From Ctena decussata (Eukaryota > Mollusca > Bivalvia > Lucinida > Lucinidae): a stretch of 64,000 bases of DNA. Shown one piece after another: positions 10,958-22,964 of this stretch. Numbering within the stretch: position 1 is the first letter of the stretch; each line of letters starts with the position of its first letter. The notes below the pieces were generated by a model, which saw nothing but the letters and a program-made list of their open reading frames with translations, had not been told where the DNA came from and did no database searches. A program made the position numbers and the translations under genes. The stretch lies in contig OZ022503.1 in NCBI GenBank assembly GCA_963989385.1, positions 51,024,858 through 51,088,857 on the forward strand, written 5' to 3'.

Positions 10958-13359
10958 TTGTATATAAAAATGTAAATTATACCATATTTTAATGATCTTT
11001 CGCTTTCTGCAACCAGCTTGTGCCCGGCTTATGTGGTCAGGCTGTAACTCTGTAACTAACCACGTAGCACAGCGCTAATTAGGAATCTACGACAATCCTT
11101 GCAAAAGTTTGAAATGTATTTCGTACCCGCGTCGGCAAAACAAGGAAGTCCCGGGAAAACACCTGACCTTCCTTAAGAAGAATGAAGGACAGACTTCGGG
11201 CACTGGGAGCGGACTGGTGCCAGTCCTTTTAATAAAACAAGATCATCGCTTAAAACTGAATACACATATCATACTTTACCACTACATTTCAAAAGATGTG
11301 GGATTTAATGACACGTATTTCAAGAATAGGCAAGTAATAAAACATCTGGGTGATAGAAGTGTACTGGTTATGTACCGTTCCATACCTAGAACCAGGACCT
11401 AAATACGTGGGCTGAATGCCAGGCTAACGCCGGGAGGTGCAGCCATGAATTTGTTCCGCAGAGCCCCTCCGTTACAACTTATTTAAACTAGACAATATTA
11501 TTACGTACTGCGGGTCTTTAGCTGACTGACAATCTGATTGATGACTGATAATCTCACTGATGGCTGATGACTACTGACTGATGACTAACAGTCAAGACGT
11601 CTTGTGATTATTATTCTTTGGTAGCGAACTGGTTTATTCCCAAGAATCTGGACTGATAGCTCTCGACTGGCGGTTCTCGACCGACACTTTCTGACTGTCA
11701 GTTCTAGCTGTCAGTTCTCGACCGACAGTTTCAACTGGCAGTTCTCGTCTGACAAATGGCAAGTCAGACAACGAATGGACGACTACCACACTAAGGTGAC
11801 AACAAAGTGACCAGGAAAATTCTACATGAATTCTACATTTAGAATGGACTTCACCAACTTAAGAAAAGGATTTGGAACAAATACCAAAGATTTAATAAAG
11901 TTCCAACAATTTAATAAACTTAACAAATAAAATATATGGATGGAATAATCAGTGTGATTGGCACAACTTATCTTCACTGCAAGGACATATTAAACATATA
12001 GCAAATACTGACATGATATAGCTCTGTTCATTAAATAAAAGCACTCAGGCAGGCAACCTATTTGGCTAAACAGTAATGGCAATCTTGACTGACTGTAAAA
12101 AAATACAACTTATGCCTATAGTATTTTACTCCGTATTCACACACAGAGTCAAGCCTAGAGTTTAGAAGAAAATTTAGTAAAGGATAAAAGAATGATTTCT
12201 TTCACAAATCAATAAAATTTCACCCAACAAATGCTAAAAGAAATAATTTTAGACATTATCACTATTTTTGAACCTAAATTATTTAAAGTAAACAAAAATT
12301 TCTTAAGAAAATAAAATTCTTAAGCACCTCAAAACCCAACTGATCTCAATGAAAAGAAAAGGTGAAGCTCCTAGAAGAATCTGTGGGACTCTTTAAATAC
12401 CTCCCACAAACCTACATTCCCATATATCCCTCATTTCCCACTTTTCCTGCAAATCAGACAGTCCCACGAATCCTGCATCAAAGTATAATGTGGGAAAAAA
12501 AACAAGATGAAAGCCTAAAGAAATCTACCCCTTTGGTCTTTGAACCGCAAAAACTCTGAATTTCTTAATGAAGTTTGTAAAATCCATTAAACAAAGAAAA
12601 TCTGTGATGAATAATCTTTCAAAATCTCCAAACAGCCTCAAAATTGATAAAGAATTAAAAATGAAAATAGGTTAGAACTGTAGAATTTAGCATAGTATCA
12701 GTGTTTCACTATTGATTCGTCTCCAAAAGAAGCTGCTGAGGCTATAATTAGAATGTCACCTAGCAACATGTACATACATCCGGGCTGATACACTAAATAA
12801 CACTGTCAACTGAGATACAGATCTGTAGCAAGTGCAAATTTAAAATAAAAAAAATATGGATTAAATTATGATGACAGCTGAGAAAACTGATGAATCTTGG
12901 TGCATATACAGCTAGTTCAAAAGTCTAGGTAGGTTTCCCTTGATGACAACAATCTAGACATGTAAAATTGGAAGATTTAGATGAGCACATGTTCCAGAAC
13001 TATTGTAAACAAATGACTGACATGACCCAGATAAAGAAAGACAACAACTCTAGACACAAGGAAGTCACCTCCTATACCTAGTAAAAGGACCAACCTACAG
13101 AACTTCATTAATAATTGCCTTGCAAAGGCAACCTCCAATGCTGCCCTATGGGAAAAGTACCATAAGAAAACAGAATATTAAGAATACTGACTGTCAAAAC
13201 TGGGTTATGGTTATTTAGGAAAACATACATATCTCGACCCACAAGTTGCTATGTAAAGTCATTAAAGATGAATGAAACCCTTGGGTTCCACAATACGTTG
13301 TAAAACACTATGCCCCCAACTACATGCCTGACCCTAACAAGGTCACTAAATACAGGCCT
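10958..13359. other. no gene recognised; short degenerate repeats
   Basis: Mostly AT-rich. At about 11521-11765 two simple degenerate repeats occur, one built on gactgatga/ctgataatc words and one on cagttctcgaccgaca. A copy of the dispersed motif (gccatgaatttgttccgcag) lies at 11412-11490. No exon is supported. Confidence 0.4.
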
Positions 13360-13867
13360 GCTATTTTTTATGTTCTACCCATTTACGAAATATCAAGGCC
13401 AAAGCAGTTACGATTCTTGAGTAAAAGATCAACCCTAAAATATTATGTACAGTCAAGAAAGGGACATAACTATGTCAACAATGAATGCATTATAACGTAG
13501 TCACCATTAGAATGATCTGCACATTAAAAATTATTAGTATACCAAAAAAGAAATGTCTATGTCAAACAGGTCAAAAGCTGGAAAAATGGCAAAGTCAACA
13601 AAGGGGCAAAATTCAGTCAAATAATTACGAAATTAAGCCAAAAAATTATCAAGTAATTTATACCTTAGGCTCTACCAGTACGCCAAATATGAACAACCTA
13701 CCTCAAATACTTTTTGCGAAAATTTTGCAACAAACTAAAGTTTACGTTTTCGAAAAAGGGGCATTATTATTAAACTATATGGCCGATTGAAAAAATAATA
13801 CGTGTCTGCTTACTTTTATGGTCTATCCACCTATGATTTATCAAGGCTGCAGCAGTTACAGTTCTTG
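13360..13867 (+). mobile_element. tandem-repeat element, left part (interrupted)
   Basis: One ~420-bp repeat unit of the same type as the two units at 18997-19905. Shared words include attagtataccaaaaa, ggtcaaaagctggaaaaatg, caaaggggca and ggctctaccagta. The sequence breaks at ttcttga and resumes at about 18997, showing that a 5.1-kb segment was inserted into this element. Confidence 0.7.
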
Positions 13868-15394
13868 ACTGGACTAGTACAACTAACGCTGCTATCGGCT
13901 ATTGACTAAAGACTAAAGACTAAACTCACCGTTTAGAATAGTGAACGGCTATATATCCATTGAAGCGTCCAATGTGACTGTAGATTTCGACGTTGCCAAA
14001 CCTGATAAATATTTACATCCTTTGCGTCGCATCAAATATATATCACATTAAATCGGGAAAATTGACTTGTATACTACAATGTAAACTTTAAATGATGGGG
14101 TATTCGCCCCGAGGTTCTTGAGCCGGCGTAACATTAGATTTTGACCCCTTGAAAACAGGACCCCACGCGTCAATTCTCAATGTTGAAACTTGACCCAGGT
14201 CAATTTTCAACATTGGAAAATGTTCTATGGGTCGATATTCAACATTGAAAAGTGGCCAGTGGGGTCATTTTTTCAATAGGTTCAAATTTTAATATCACAC
14301 CGGCAGAGGCCCAAGATGTAGTTATGTGGCTAAATTAAAACGAGGTCTACAGAGACAAGTGGAAGCCGGAACTTTTTGCAACAATACGAGACGCGTGGAA
14401 AGTTTGAACCTCAGTGTGAATTATGTCTAAAACTTGTACTCAACATTTCCTCAATCCTCAACAATACGTAAGAAAGGCTACAGGTCACCTGAAAAAAATA
14501 TTTAGGTGAAAGGGTGCAAGTCAATGTTTTTCCGCCATTTTTGGAAAGGGAAAACAACAATGTTAGTGACTTCCTATTTGCTTTCCTAGAAGATAAATCC
14601 CATTAAAATGGGGTCTACGCTTAACGGAAAGAACTTTTCTGCAAGGAGTGGGGGGAGGGGGCGGGGGGGGGGGGCAAGTTATTCTGTTTAACTTTGTTAA
14701 ACGTAAATTCTATCACTCCATCTTCAAAACGTTCAAGTGTAACGTCACGACATGACCGAGCCCAAAGCGATGACTGCTCTCTCTTTGGCTAGAGTTGTTG
14801 CCTGTATGACGTCAAAATGTGAGAGATAGATTATGCTATTTACGAGTGCTTTCGAAAAGCCGACGTCAACATTAACTTTCCACTGCACGGCGGTCCTGAA
14901 CGTTGAGTGACGGTAAATAATGAAAACCTAAAAAATGATTTGCTCGAAGCTATTACTTGAATCGGCATTTGGTTGGATGGTTTGTTGTTTGTTTTACTGA
15001 GTAATAATATTTGAGTTACGTCGAGCCGTCTCACAAAGCGATAGTAGAAAGGAAAGATAGGGTTGAGACAAAGACGAGGCAGAGAAAATTATAATCACAT
15101 AGGACCCCCAACCCCTCCGCCCTCCCCAACTCTCCGCGCCGATCTGTTGCAAGCATTTTAGTCTCGAAGATGTAGTTTTTTCCCAATTCGAAAGTTCATC
15201 ACACCAAACAGTGGCAGTCTGATCAAGGTCATTACTTAGCCAATGAGGAACCATTTTAAAAAGAAAAACTTGCTACCCCTGGACCATTTCAAAAGGCAAA
15301 TGGTCCCTAACTTTAAAAGTTGTCTTCTGCATCACTTAGACAAGACACGTGATTTTTTTTTTGATTTTTTTTTATTGTTTTTATTTTTTTATTT

Positions 15395-15610
15395 ATCTAG
15401 GGTTAGTCTAGAGTCGCAACTCGTTTTGTTTCCTTGAAACCAGTCAATACAGTCCAAACATATTTGTGATAGAATCTTGTATAATATTGTTTTCCTTGGG
15501 GGGGGGGGGGATTCGTCTAGGGTCAGTCTAGAGTTGCAACTCGCTATGTTTCCTTGAAACTAGTCAATACAGTCCAAACATATTTGTGATAGAATCTTGT
15601 ATAACATTCA
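15395..15610 (+). repeat. tandem duplication, 120-bp period
   Basis: Two ~96-bp copies (15395-15490 and 15515-15610) share tctagggt(t/c)agtctagag and ttgtgatagaatcttgtata. They are separated by a poly-G tract. Confidence 0.85.
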
Positions 15611-15649
15611 CGTATTGCGCATGTGCGACTAACTCTTACATCGGAATGA

Positions 15650-16500
15650 GGTCCTGTCCACACATCCACACATGGACAGTCCCATTAACACGTAGAGGAT
15701 CCGTTGAAAAATGCAAGTCCCGTTCCTAAATGGACATGTAGATCCCGTTCGCAGGCACAGCCGTGCAATTGTCGTTCACTTGTGCAGGTTCCGTTCACAG
15801 GAAGCGGTCCAATACACATGTGGAAGTCCGTTCACTCGTGGAGGTTCCATTTACAGGTGGCGGTCCCGTTCGCAAATGCAGTTCCCGATCACACATGGAG
15901 GGCCCGTTCACAAATGAGGGTACCTTTCTCACATGCGGATCCCGTTAACACGTGGCGGTCCCGTTTACACTTCACAGGCGCAGGGCCCGTTCAAACGTGG
16001 AGTGTCCGTTCACCTGTGGAGATCCCTTGCATACTTGGATAATCAGACTGCATGTCCCGTTTTACATGCTGGATCTTTGAAAAATACAGGACCCGCGAAG
16101 GTCTCCATCTAGCGTGCAGCACATTTTCACAGGTGGGTGTCCCGTTCATACGTACATATCTCGTTCACACGTCCCGTCCCGTTTATATGTGGGGATCTCG
16201 TCCACACCTGGAGAAGCCATTCTAACAAGCAAAAATGTTCATACATGGAGGTCCAGTCAGACGTAGACTACATGCTCACACGTGCAGGTCAAGTTTACAT
16301 CTTCTTGTTTGGTTCACCTATCACGGTTTCGTTCACACGTGGTGAATCCTTTCCAACCATACTCAGAGGACCCGTTCACTGGAGGAGATTCAATTCACAT
16401 TACCTGTCTTTTTTTTGTTGTTGTTGTTTTCATTGATGGTCCGCCCATTTACAAGCCAAGGTCCCGTTCACACATGGAGGACCAGTTCAGGCACGAAAGA
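15650..16500 (+). repeat. degenerate ~19-bp minisatellite
   Basis: The unit is approximately cccgttcacacgtggaggt, repeated some tens of times with drift. Open frames across it (for example 15704-16042) are only the repeat read in different phases and should not be annotated as proteins. Many units contain CACGTG or CACATG, E-box-like words. Confidence 0.8.
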
Positions 16501-16574
16501 CGTTACACATGGAGGTTCCAGAATTCATTTTTACCCTATACAGAGAGTTTGGTACCCTCAGAATTTGACATGTA

Positions 16575-16740
16575 TCCTACCGAGCCGTCTAGCGAAGTCG
16601 GCAGTACGTCGGTCTGCAGATCAAGCGGTCGCGAGTTTGATTCCCAGCCCGGCCCCTGAACAGTCGTGAAGATTGATCATGAAATATTTTCTAAGCTCAT
16701 TCTCTCCCTTCCGCTGAGTTAAGAAGGGCAGTTGTGAGTT
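16575..16740 (+). repeat. SINE family 1, truncated plus-strand copy
   Basis: The tRNA-like head (about 16580-16656) has gtctagcgaagtcggcag and gagtttgattcccag. It is followed by the start of the SINE body (cttccgctgagttaagaagg), where the next, oppositely oriented SINE begins. Confidence 0.65.
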
Positions 16741-17050
16741 TGCTTGTTTTGTTGAGCTTTCACGGCCCAGTAAACAGCAAAGGTCATGTCGAGCCGGTCA
16801 GTTAACCTACTCACACTGTTCCATTGCAGGCTTAGACCTCCTAAACGGTTAACCAGTACTAAGTGCATATGATTTCGCCAGTACTTTAACTGACAACTGC
16901 CCTTCTTGAATGAGCAGAAGGGAAAGAATGACCGTAGAAAGTATTTCATGATCAATCTCCACGAAAGTTATGTGGCCTGTCTGGGAATCGATCTCACGAC
17001 CTCTTGACCTGCAGTCTGACGCGCTGCCGACTGCGCTAGCGGGCCCGGCA
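16741..17050 (-). repeat. SINE family 1, near-complete minus-strand copy
   Basis: On the minus strand the tRNA-like head runs from about 17048 (gctagcgcagtcggcagcg, gtcgtgagatcgattccc). The body contains gaagggcagttgtcag, ctggcgaaatcatatgcac and ctggttaaccgtttagg, and ends in the aggttaactgaccgg block. It forms an inverted pair with the copy just upstream. Confidence 0.75.
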
Positions 17051-17215
17051 AGGGTAGTTGTCTGTTACTGGCGGAAGTATGTGCACTCAGTATTGGTTAA
17101 CCGCTTAGGTGTCACCGCTTAGTATGTCTAACCCTGCCCAAACACAGTGTGACGGTAGCTGAACTGACAGGCTTAGCATGACCACTGCTGTTTACCTTGA
17201 CCTGTACACAGAGCC
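17045..17215 (+). repeat. SINE family 1, headless plus-strand copy
   Basis: The body only: tagttgtctgttactggcgg, tatgtgcactcagt, ttggttaaccgcttagg and the aactgacaggcttagcatgacc tail. The head is missing at the junction with the preceding SINE. Confidence 0.7.
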
Positions 17216-17391
17216 CTTTGTAGCTTCTTACACATCGCTACGTCTTGGGTAAAGTAAAGCTCATTATCTTACTTCCAAATATCTGTTATAACATTCAGTG
17301 CTACTTTCCAGTGTCAGTGCTCTGGCTGGGAGGGGGTATTTGATGATATAATGAGTTTTTTTTTCTTGTTTCTCGAAGAAGACGTGGTGTG

Positions 17392-17430
17392 GTCCCTCAT
17401 CCAGCCTCGTTGAGGCTGTTCGGATGAGGG
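17392..17430. repeat. short nested hairpin
   Basis: Outer arms ccctcatcc/ggatgaggg enclose inner arms agcctc/gaggct. The function is unknown. Confidence 0.5.
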
Positions 17431-17811
17431 GTTTCTTTGCATATCTGACAAAAATTGTCACCCAGTGCTCTGCAACTTATTCTCCTAATGTCGTCATTCT
17501 ATTCTATTCTGTTTTCAAGCTTTCTTCGAAGTGTTTTTTATGCAATTATGTTGCATTTGGACCTATACCTCGGATAGGGGTGCTGGTCTTGAAAGTCTAC
17601 TGAGCCCTTTACAAAACTGCATTGCTTAGCCGTTCGTATCAGCGTTCTTGTCATATATTTCGACATTTCGCACTTCTCCTATTCCAGATAATAATTTAAA
17701 CCGTGGCCCCAATCAATTGATCGTTCTCAGGCAAGTTTTGGGGCGGCTAGGTCGGTACCGATCCCAAGAACAACGTGCACACTATCTTTGAATTTGGCAC
17801 AGACGACAGAC

Positions 17812-17885
17812 GGACTCGGGCACCCAGACGGTACTATTATGGATTCGTTCCGCGGAGCCGCTGGGAAGGACCCGTTTGGAGGCAC
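17812..17885 (+). repeat. dispersed motif, distant copy
   Basis: Contains atggattcgttccgcggagcc, related to the words at 2970-3055, 5175-5265 and 11412-11490. Confidence 0.3.
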
Positions 17886-18274
17886 TGGGTGCTAGGTCAC
17901 TATCGCAGTATTTTCATATACGCCCTACATTGTTAGGAGACTACCAGAATTGGAAAAATATCCGATTTGCCCCGTATGCTACGAAATTTTGCCAAACAAT
18001 GAGAAATATTGAAAGCTCTGGAATGAAACCATTTCATTGATAAATTCGTTTTTTTTTTTTTTTTTTTTTTTTTGGGGGGGGGGGGGCGAACAGAGAGAAG
18101 GAAAATAAAGAGCTGTAACGCGTTAAGATGTTTAAAAATATTCGCTTTCAGCCGGAGTCGAACACTGGCGGCCCATATACAGGTCCGACTCTCACACCAT
18201 TGCTCCAGGGTACTATATGTAGTTGTACGACTTTTTATTTCTTTGTTTACGACAAGGACAGCGGGAGTTAATTA

Positions 18275-18398
18275 GTTGTTTGGACGTTTAGGATTTAACG
18301 GCCCTCTGAGACAGTATTTCAGTCTATAACGAGCCGTCACCCTGAGAGTGCGGGCGAGAAAGGGGAAAGGACAGATGAGAGAAAAACGTCCAAACAAC
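18275..18398. mobile_element. 124-bp MITE-like hairpin
   Basis: Perfect 15-bp terminal inverted repeats gttgtttggacgttt (18275-18289) and aaacgtccaaacaac (18384-18398) bound a short GC-richer interior. It is too small to encode anything. Confidence 0.65.
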
Positions 18399-18996
18399 TC
18401 TTCCCGTATCTACTGCAAGATAGCAAGCACTGCAGGTCCTTGCCCCAGTATAATCCAAAGAAGTAGGACGCCCCAGTACTGAACGCTACCCATCACCATC
18501 GCCCGACCCGACCGCCCAATTAACCCACTAGAGGTAGAATACACTCCGAGGCTTTCTCGCCCTCGGAGGACTTTCCCACTCGAATGTACAGCCTACTCAT
18601 GTTTGTTCCACTGGCTTGTTCAACCATTTTTAACCTAAATATCAATCACACACATGAATAACAACAACTGATTTTAGTAAAGATGTACAACTATGCACAA
18701 CGGTGAAATACACGTCATTGGCAACGGTTGAATAAATAAAGAATGCGTGGCGGATCTAGCTCATTTTTCATTTTTGCTTTATTTAAAAAGAAGGAATTGT
18801 GATTTATTATTTTATTATTATTCAAGAAAGAAACTGGAAAACTTTGATCACGAACTTAGAGACCTTATATTTGCCACCAAAGGTTTCTGAAGTCGGGAAA
18901 TTTAATTTCACAAACTTGTCAGACAATCCGCCATCGTTAGTTTTTGGCATAGCGTTTAGTCTTTAGTCTTAGTCGCCTTAGTTGTGCTAGTCCAGT

Positions 18997-19995
18997 AATA
19001 GCTCATAACTACAATGTTTGTAGAAATACGAAAATGGGCATAACCCTGTCAATACTGAACTCAACGTAACGTCAACATAACTAGCACATCAAATACTCTT
19101 AGTATACCAAAAATCAGGTCTCTCGGTCAAATGGTTCAAAAGTTGGAAAAATGCCTAAGTTAACAAAGGGGCGTAATTCGGTCATTTTTTTTACAAAATT
19201 ATCCCAAAAGTTAATCAAGTGATCTACACCTTAAGCCCTACCAGGATGCCGAATATGAACAACCGGGCTCAAATACTTTTTCCAAAATTTTGCTAACAAA
19301 CTTAAATTTAATTTTTTGAAAAAGGGGCATAACTCTCAAAGTACAGGTCAGACGGAAAATAAAAAAAATATGGGTATGCTTATTCTTTATGGTCTATTTA
19401 TTTATGAATTTACTAGGCTCCAGCAGTTACAGCTCTTGAGAAATAGATCACACCTACAATGTTTTGTGCAAATAAGAAAAGGGGAAAAACTCAGTCAATA
19501 ATAAACTCAACATGATGTACTTATCATCAGAATATTTGACACATCAAATACTATTAGTGTACTAAAAATATCAGGTCTCTAGGTTTAACGGTTCAAAAGT
19601 TGGAAAAATGCCAAAGTTAACAAAGGGGCATAATTCAATCAAATTTTTACAAAATTAGCCCAAAAGTTAATCAGGTGATCTACACCTTAAGCCCTACCAG
19701 TATGTCTAATGTGATCAACCTAGCTTAAATACTTTTTCCAAAATTCTGCCTACAATCTTACATTTAATTTTTTGAAAAAGGGGCATAACTCTCAAAGTAC
19801 ATGGCCGACGGAAAACAAAAAAATTCAGGTAAACTATTTTTTTTATAGCCTATCCATCTATGAGATAACAAGACCCCAACGTTTACAGTTCCTAATTTAC
19901 AGAGCATACTTAAAATGTTACTGACGGACGAAATTACGGACGGACAAGCCCAAAGCAATATGCCCCCCTCAACTTCTTTGAAGTTCGGGGGCATA
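18997..19995 (+). mobile_element. tandem-repeat element, right part with terminal hairpin
   Basis: Two repeat units (about 18997-19425 and 19426-19905) are followed by a short acgg-type microsatellite (ctgacggacgaaattacggacgg). A terminal hairpin, tatgccccc ... gggggcata (19952-19993), and an A-rich end complete it. This architecture resembles pearl/HINE-type non-autonomous Helitron-related elements of bivalves; the assignment is by architecture only. Confidence 0.6.
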
Positions 19996-21134
19996 ATAAA
20001 AAGGAGTAAGCAGAATGTGGCTTCCTCACTTGTTTGCAAAGCGGTGAGCAACCTAATTTGAAGAGCCAGCACTCATATCCACTCGGATACACACGTGTTA
20101 TCCAGAGACAACGGACGCGACAGAAGACAACCAACGTGGTTCAACAGGTAAGGCGGAAAACAGGCGTGAGCAGCCGTATTTTCTTATTTTCTCCTTAATT
20201 AGACTGAATCGAAATTTCTGGTTTTCATGTGAACAAAGGGAGGAGGTTTTTTTACATGTCAGGGAGAAATCCAGGGTTCTAGCACAACCAACAAAGCGAC
20301 AAGAATCTTTGAAATGTCAGCGAAGAGGCAAAATGAAAAGAAATATTTCATTTCAGAGGGCCGTGAACGGTTTACCAAATGTACAAACTTGAGAATACCG
20401 ACAGTTTCAATGCTACCAGGGATTACAGAAAACATGCCAATTGTAATAAATCATCAATTACTTTTAGAATGAAATTATAAGCATTTGAAGTTAGGTACTG
20501 TCTTTTAGTCTGGCAACAACTTACCACGGTTTACATTTAGGTCGGGTTCAATCAACACGGTTCGCTAGAAACAACCAACGCGATTTTAAACCAAAGACAA
20601 TCTATACCCTACTGTCTCTTACCCATTCCATTCCTATTTTTTATTGTTGTAACTAACATATGTTGCATCATGGTTGCAGATAGGTACTACTCGATCCGTG
20701 TGGCATTACGTTTTGTCTCAATTGATGCACACATCTTGCTGTATCTGAACTGGTCTCTACATACATGCGTATCTATTAAGTGATTGAAATAACTCACCGA
20801 AACCACTTGTCTACTATTCCTGCACTTGCTATTTTATACAAATGAAAAATCAATGCAGCATACACATCAGACTAAGAAAAAGCATTAAGTTCTTTGCTAC
20901 ACACTGATGAAAGACTTTATGATACATCATGAATATCGTTGAAAGGCATTTAAACGTTACACTCACCAGCGTTCTCCAAGCTGAAGAAACAGTGAGCTCA
21001 TTCACCGGGCAATCACCTAGCAAAATAACAATATAAGGGTCACATGTTCGATCCATTCTTCTGTAAAATTTAGGAAACGACGTCCTATCTCAAAAGCATG
21101 ATTTTAAGTGGGTCTTAACCCCAAACTTACATAC

Positions 21135-21328
21135 ACTCACACCTGGTTAACTATATTTTCATGGATGTAACCAACGAAAAGGAGCTGTTACGAAACGAAA
21201 AAGAGTAACAGTTACCAAACGACCGGTCATCAGATCGTTTGGTAACTCCGACGTTTTTTTTGTTTCGTAACAGCTCTTTTTTCCGTTTCGTATATCCTTT
21301 GTATATACATAGTTAACCGGGGGTGACA
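21135..21328. mobile_element. ~190-bp nested hairpin (foldback element)
   Basis: Outer arms ctggttaactat/atagttaacc, middle arms gagctgttacgaaac/gtttcgtaacagctc and inner arms agttaccaaacga/tcgtttggtaact together make an almost complete hairpin. Confidence 0.75.
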
Positions 21329-21799
21329 CTTGCGAACGCTTTACTGTGCATGAACGTTTGAATGTCTATGCATAAACTTCACAAGGTTCTCCTTTGATGA
21401 AAATTACATGTAAGCCTTATTCCAAGACCGTTCACTTGAATTTCTGAGAAACCTTATAAACCAAAAAAACCAACCCCATCTTATCCAAACGGTCACACAA
21501 ACCAACGGCTCATATTGAAAACAAATGATCCGGTTCATGAGAAATGGTGTCTTCAGGAGTTCCGACCAGCGTAGACACAAGCCAGAATAGAGTTACTCTT
21601 GCTGGTTTGAGGCTAGCTATTTGGCATGACCCTTCTGGAGACTTTATTCTGTCCGTGCAGTGAGAAGTAAAGACGCTAAGACTGTGCGGATGCAAAGGCT
21701 AACTTGTGTCTTCGTTATTCGCATATGGCATAAAGCACGGGTTGTACTGTCACACCTGAAATATGGCATATACTAAGGCGCACGTGCAAAGTCCAGCAG

Positions 21800-21925
21800 T
21801 CAAGATGGATGGATGGATGATTTGCGATTTTTGTCCTTTTCAACAGTATTTCAGTCATATCAGCACGATGAAAAGGTGATAATGAAACGCTGTGTGAAAT
21901 GGAACCGCGTTTACTGCAGGAAGCA
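21800..21925 (-). repeat. SINE family 2, partial copy 2
   Basis: Shares the ggatggatggatgattt end and the ttgcgatttttgtccttttcaacag block with the copies at 9830-10000 and 61835-62030. The tRNA-like head is not recognisable. Confidence 0.5.
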
Positions 21926-22059
21926 GTGAAGAATGGCCATCATCGTTCGCATACAGGTCAAACAAGCCTACACTTAGTATAGAGCCAGCTCTCGTACAGT
22001 TTTAGCATATGTGCATCTGTATGAACAAAATTAAATAAGTTACAACCAGTTGGAAAACG

Positions 22060-22215
22060 TCGTAAGCTGTCTTTACATGGACAGAATACACCCGGTTGTG
22101 TATTTGCACCACGGTGCAAACTGGTACACCTGATTTTGCTTAAGACCTGTTTAGATGGACAAAGTACACCTCAAGATGACTGATTCTACCTTAAAACGCC
22201 GTTTACATGGACAAA
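22060..22215 (+). repeat. three diverged ~70-bp repeats
   Basis: The phrase ttta(c/g)atggacaaa(a/g)ta recurs near 22072, 22150 and 22203. Confidence 0.45.
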
Positions 22216-22964
22216 ATATACTTATACCAAAAGCCACTGACAGTCACTCAGTAGTTTATACCTGACAGAGGCGAGTTCAGCAGCCCCAGCGCTATCGGCC
22301 GCTCAGTTGAATAACTCTAATCATCAACAACCACTCGCACTGCTGAACTCGCATCTACCATTTAAAGGGTGTCTGTTAGGTGTGTGCTGGATATCACGAA
22401 TATCTGCATCGCAAATAATGCAGTTTTAAGGAAATTGTGAGTGGCTACATCGATTTTTTTCCAAGGACTATATATTTTACGAACTGCGTTCGTTGTTCCC
22501 GAAGTATGCTGACGAACCGCGTTCAGTTGTACCATGAACCGTGGTATGTTGTTTCCAGGAAGAAACTTAAGTGTTCACTCTTCCATGGATTTGAACAATC
22601 GACAATAAATTTTCAGGCGAATGCTTGCGATGAATTTGAGCCTAAGACAATATACTATATCTAGATAAGAAAAAAAAATGAAATAAGATGTCTTACATAG
22701 TCAAAAAACTACAGCCGAAAAAGAAAGGGGTAGTTGAAATTGAAGAAATGAAAAGTTATGAGAGTTATCTCTCATTTAAATGAACGAATCTCCGTGAAAC
22801 TCCATCGGTTGGTACCAATATTAGTCTGCTTCTACTCTGCCAAACAACTTTTAAAAGTATTCACGTTCAAGGTTAAAAATCGCTGTTTTAGTCCTATGAC
22901 GTCATCAAACCAAATCGCGTTGGTTGTCTTCTGTCGCGTCTGTTGTCTCTGGATAACCCGTGTG

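Larger units (their letters stand above)
13868..18996. mobile_element. 5.1-kb insertion with ~50-bp inverted termini
   Basis: The left end reads actggactagtacaactaac and the right end is its inverted complement with one substitution (gttgtgctagtccagt). Both are followed internally by repeated actaaagact words in inverted orientation. The outside flanks join into one continuous copy of a known repeat unit, which supports insertion. No transposase was recognised inside, so it may be non-autonomous. The target duplication is unclear. Confidence 0.65.
20090..22964. mobile_element. 2.9-kb interval bounded by 47-bp inverted repeats
   Basis: The left arm (20090-20136) and right arm (22918-22964) share ttatccagagacaac and acgcgacagaagacaacc in inverted orientation with two or three mismatches. 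No transposase is visible within it. It contains a 190-bp hairpin, a SINE fragment and diverged ttacatggaca repeats. It may be a non-autonomous DNA transposon or simply an inverted pair of solo repeats. Confidence 0.5.

Noticed and set aside
15704..16042. 112-residue protein with repeated motifs
   Set aside because: The frame is produced by a 19-bp minisatellite open in several phases; no start context or homology.
18048..18087. G-quadruplex or origin-like poly-T/poly-G tract
   Set aside because: Long homopolymers occur throughout the window and are error-prone in assembly; no other support.
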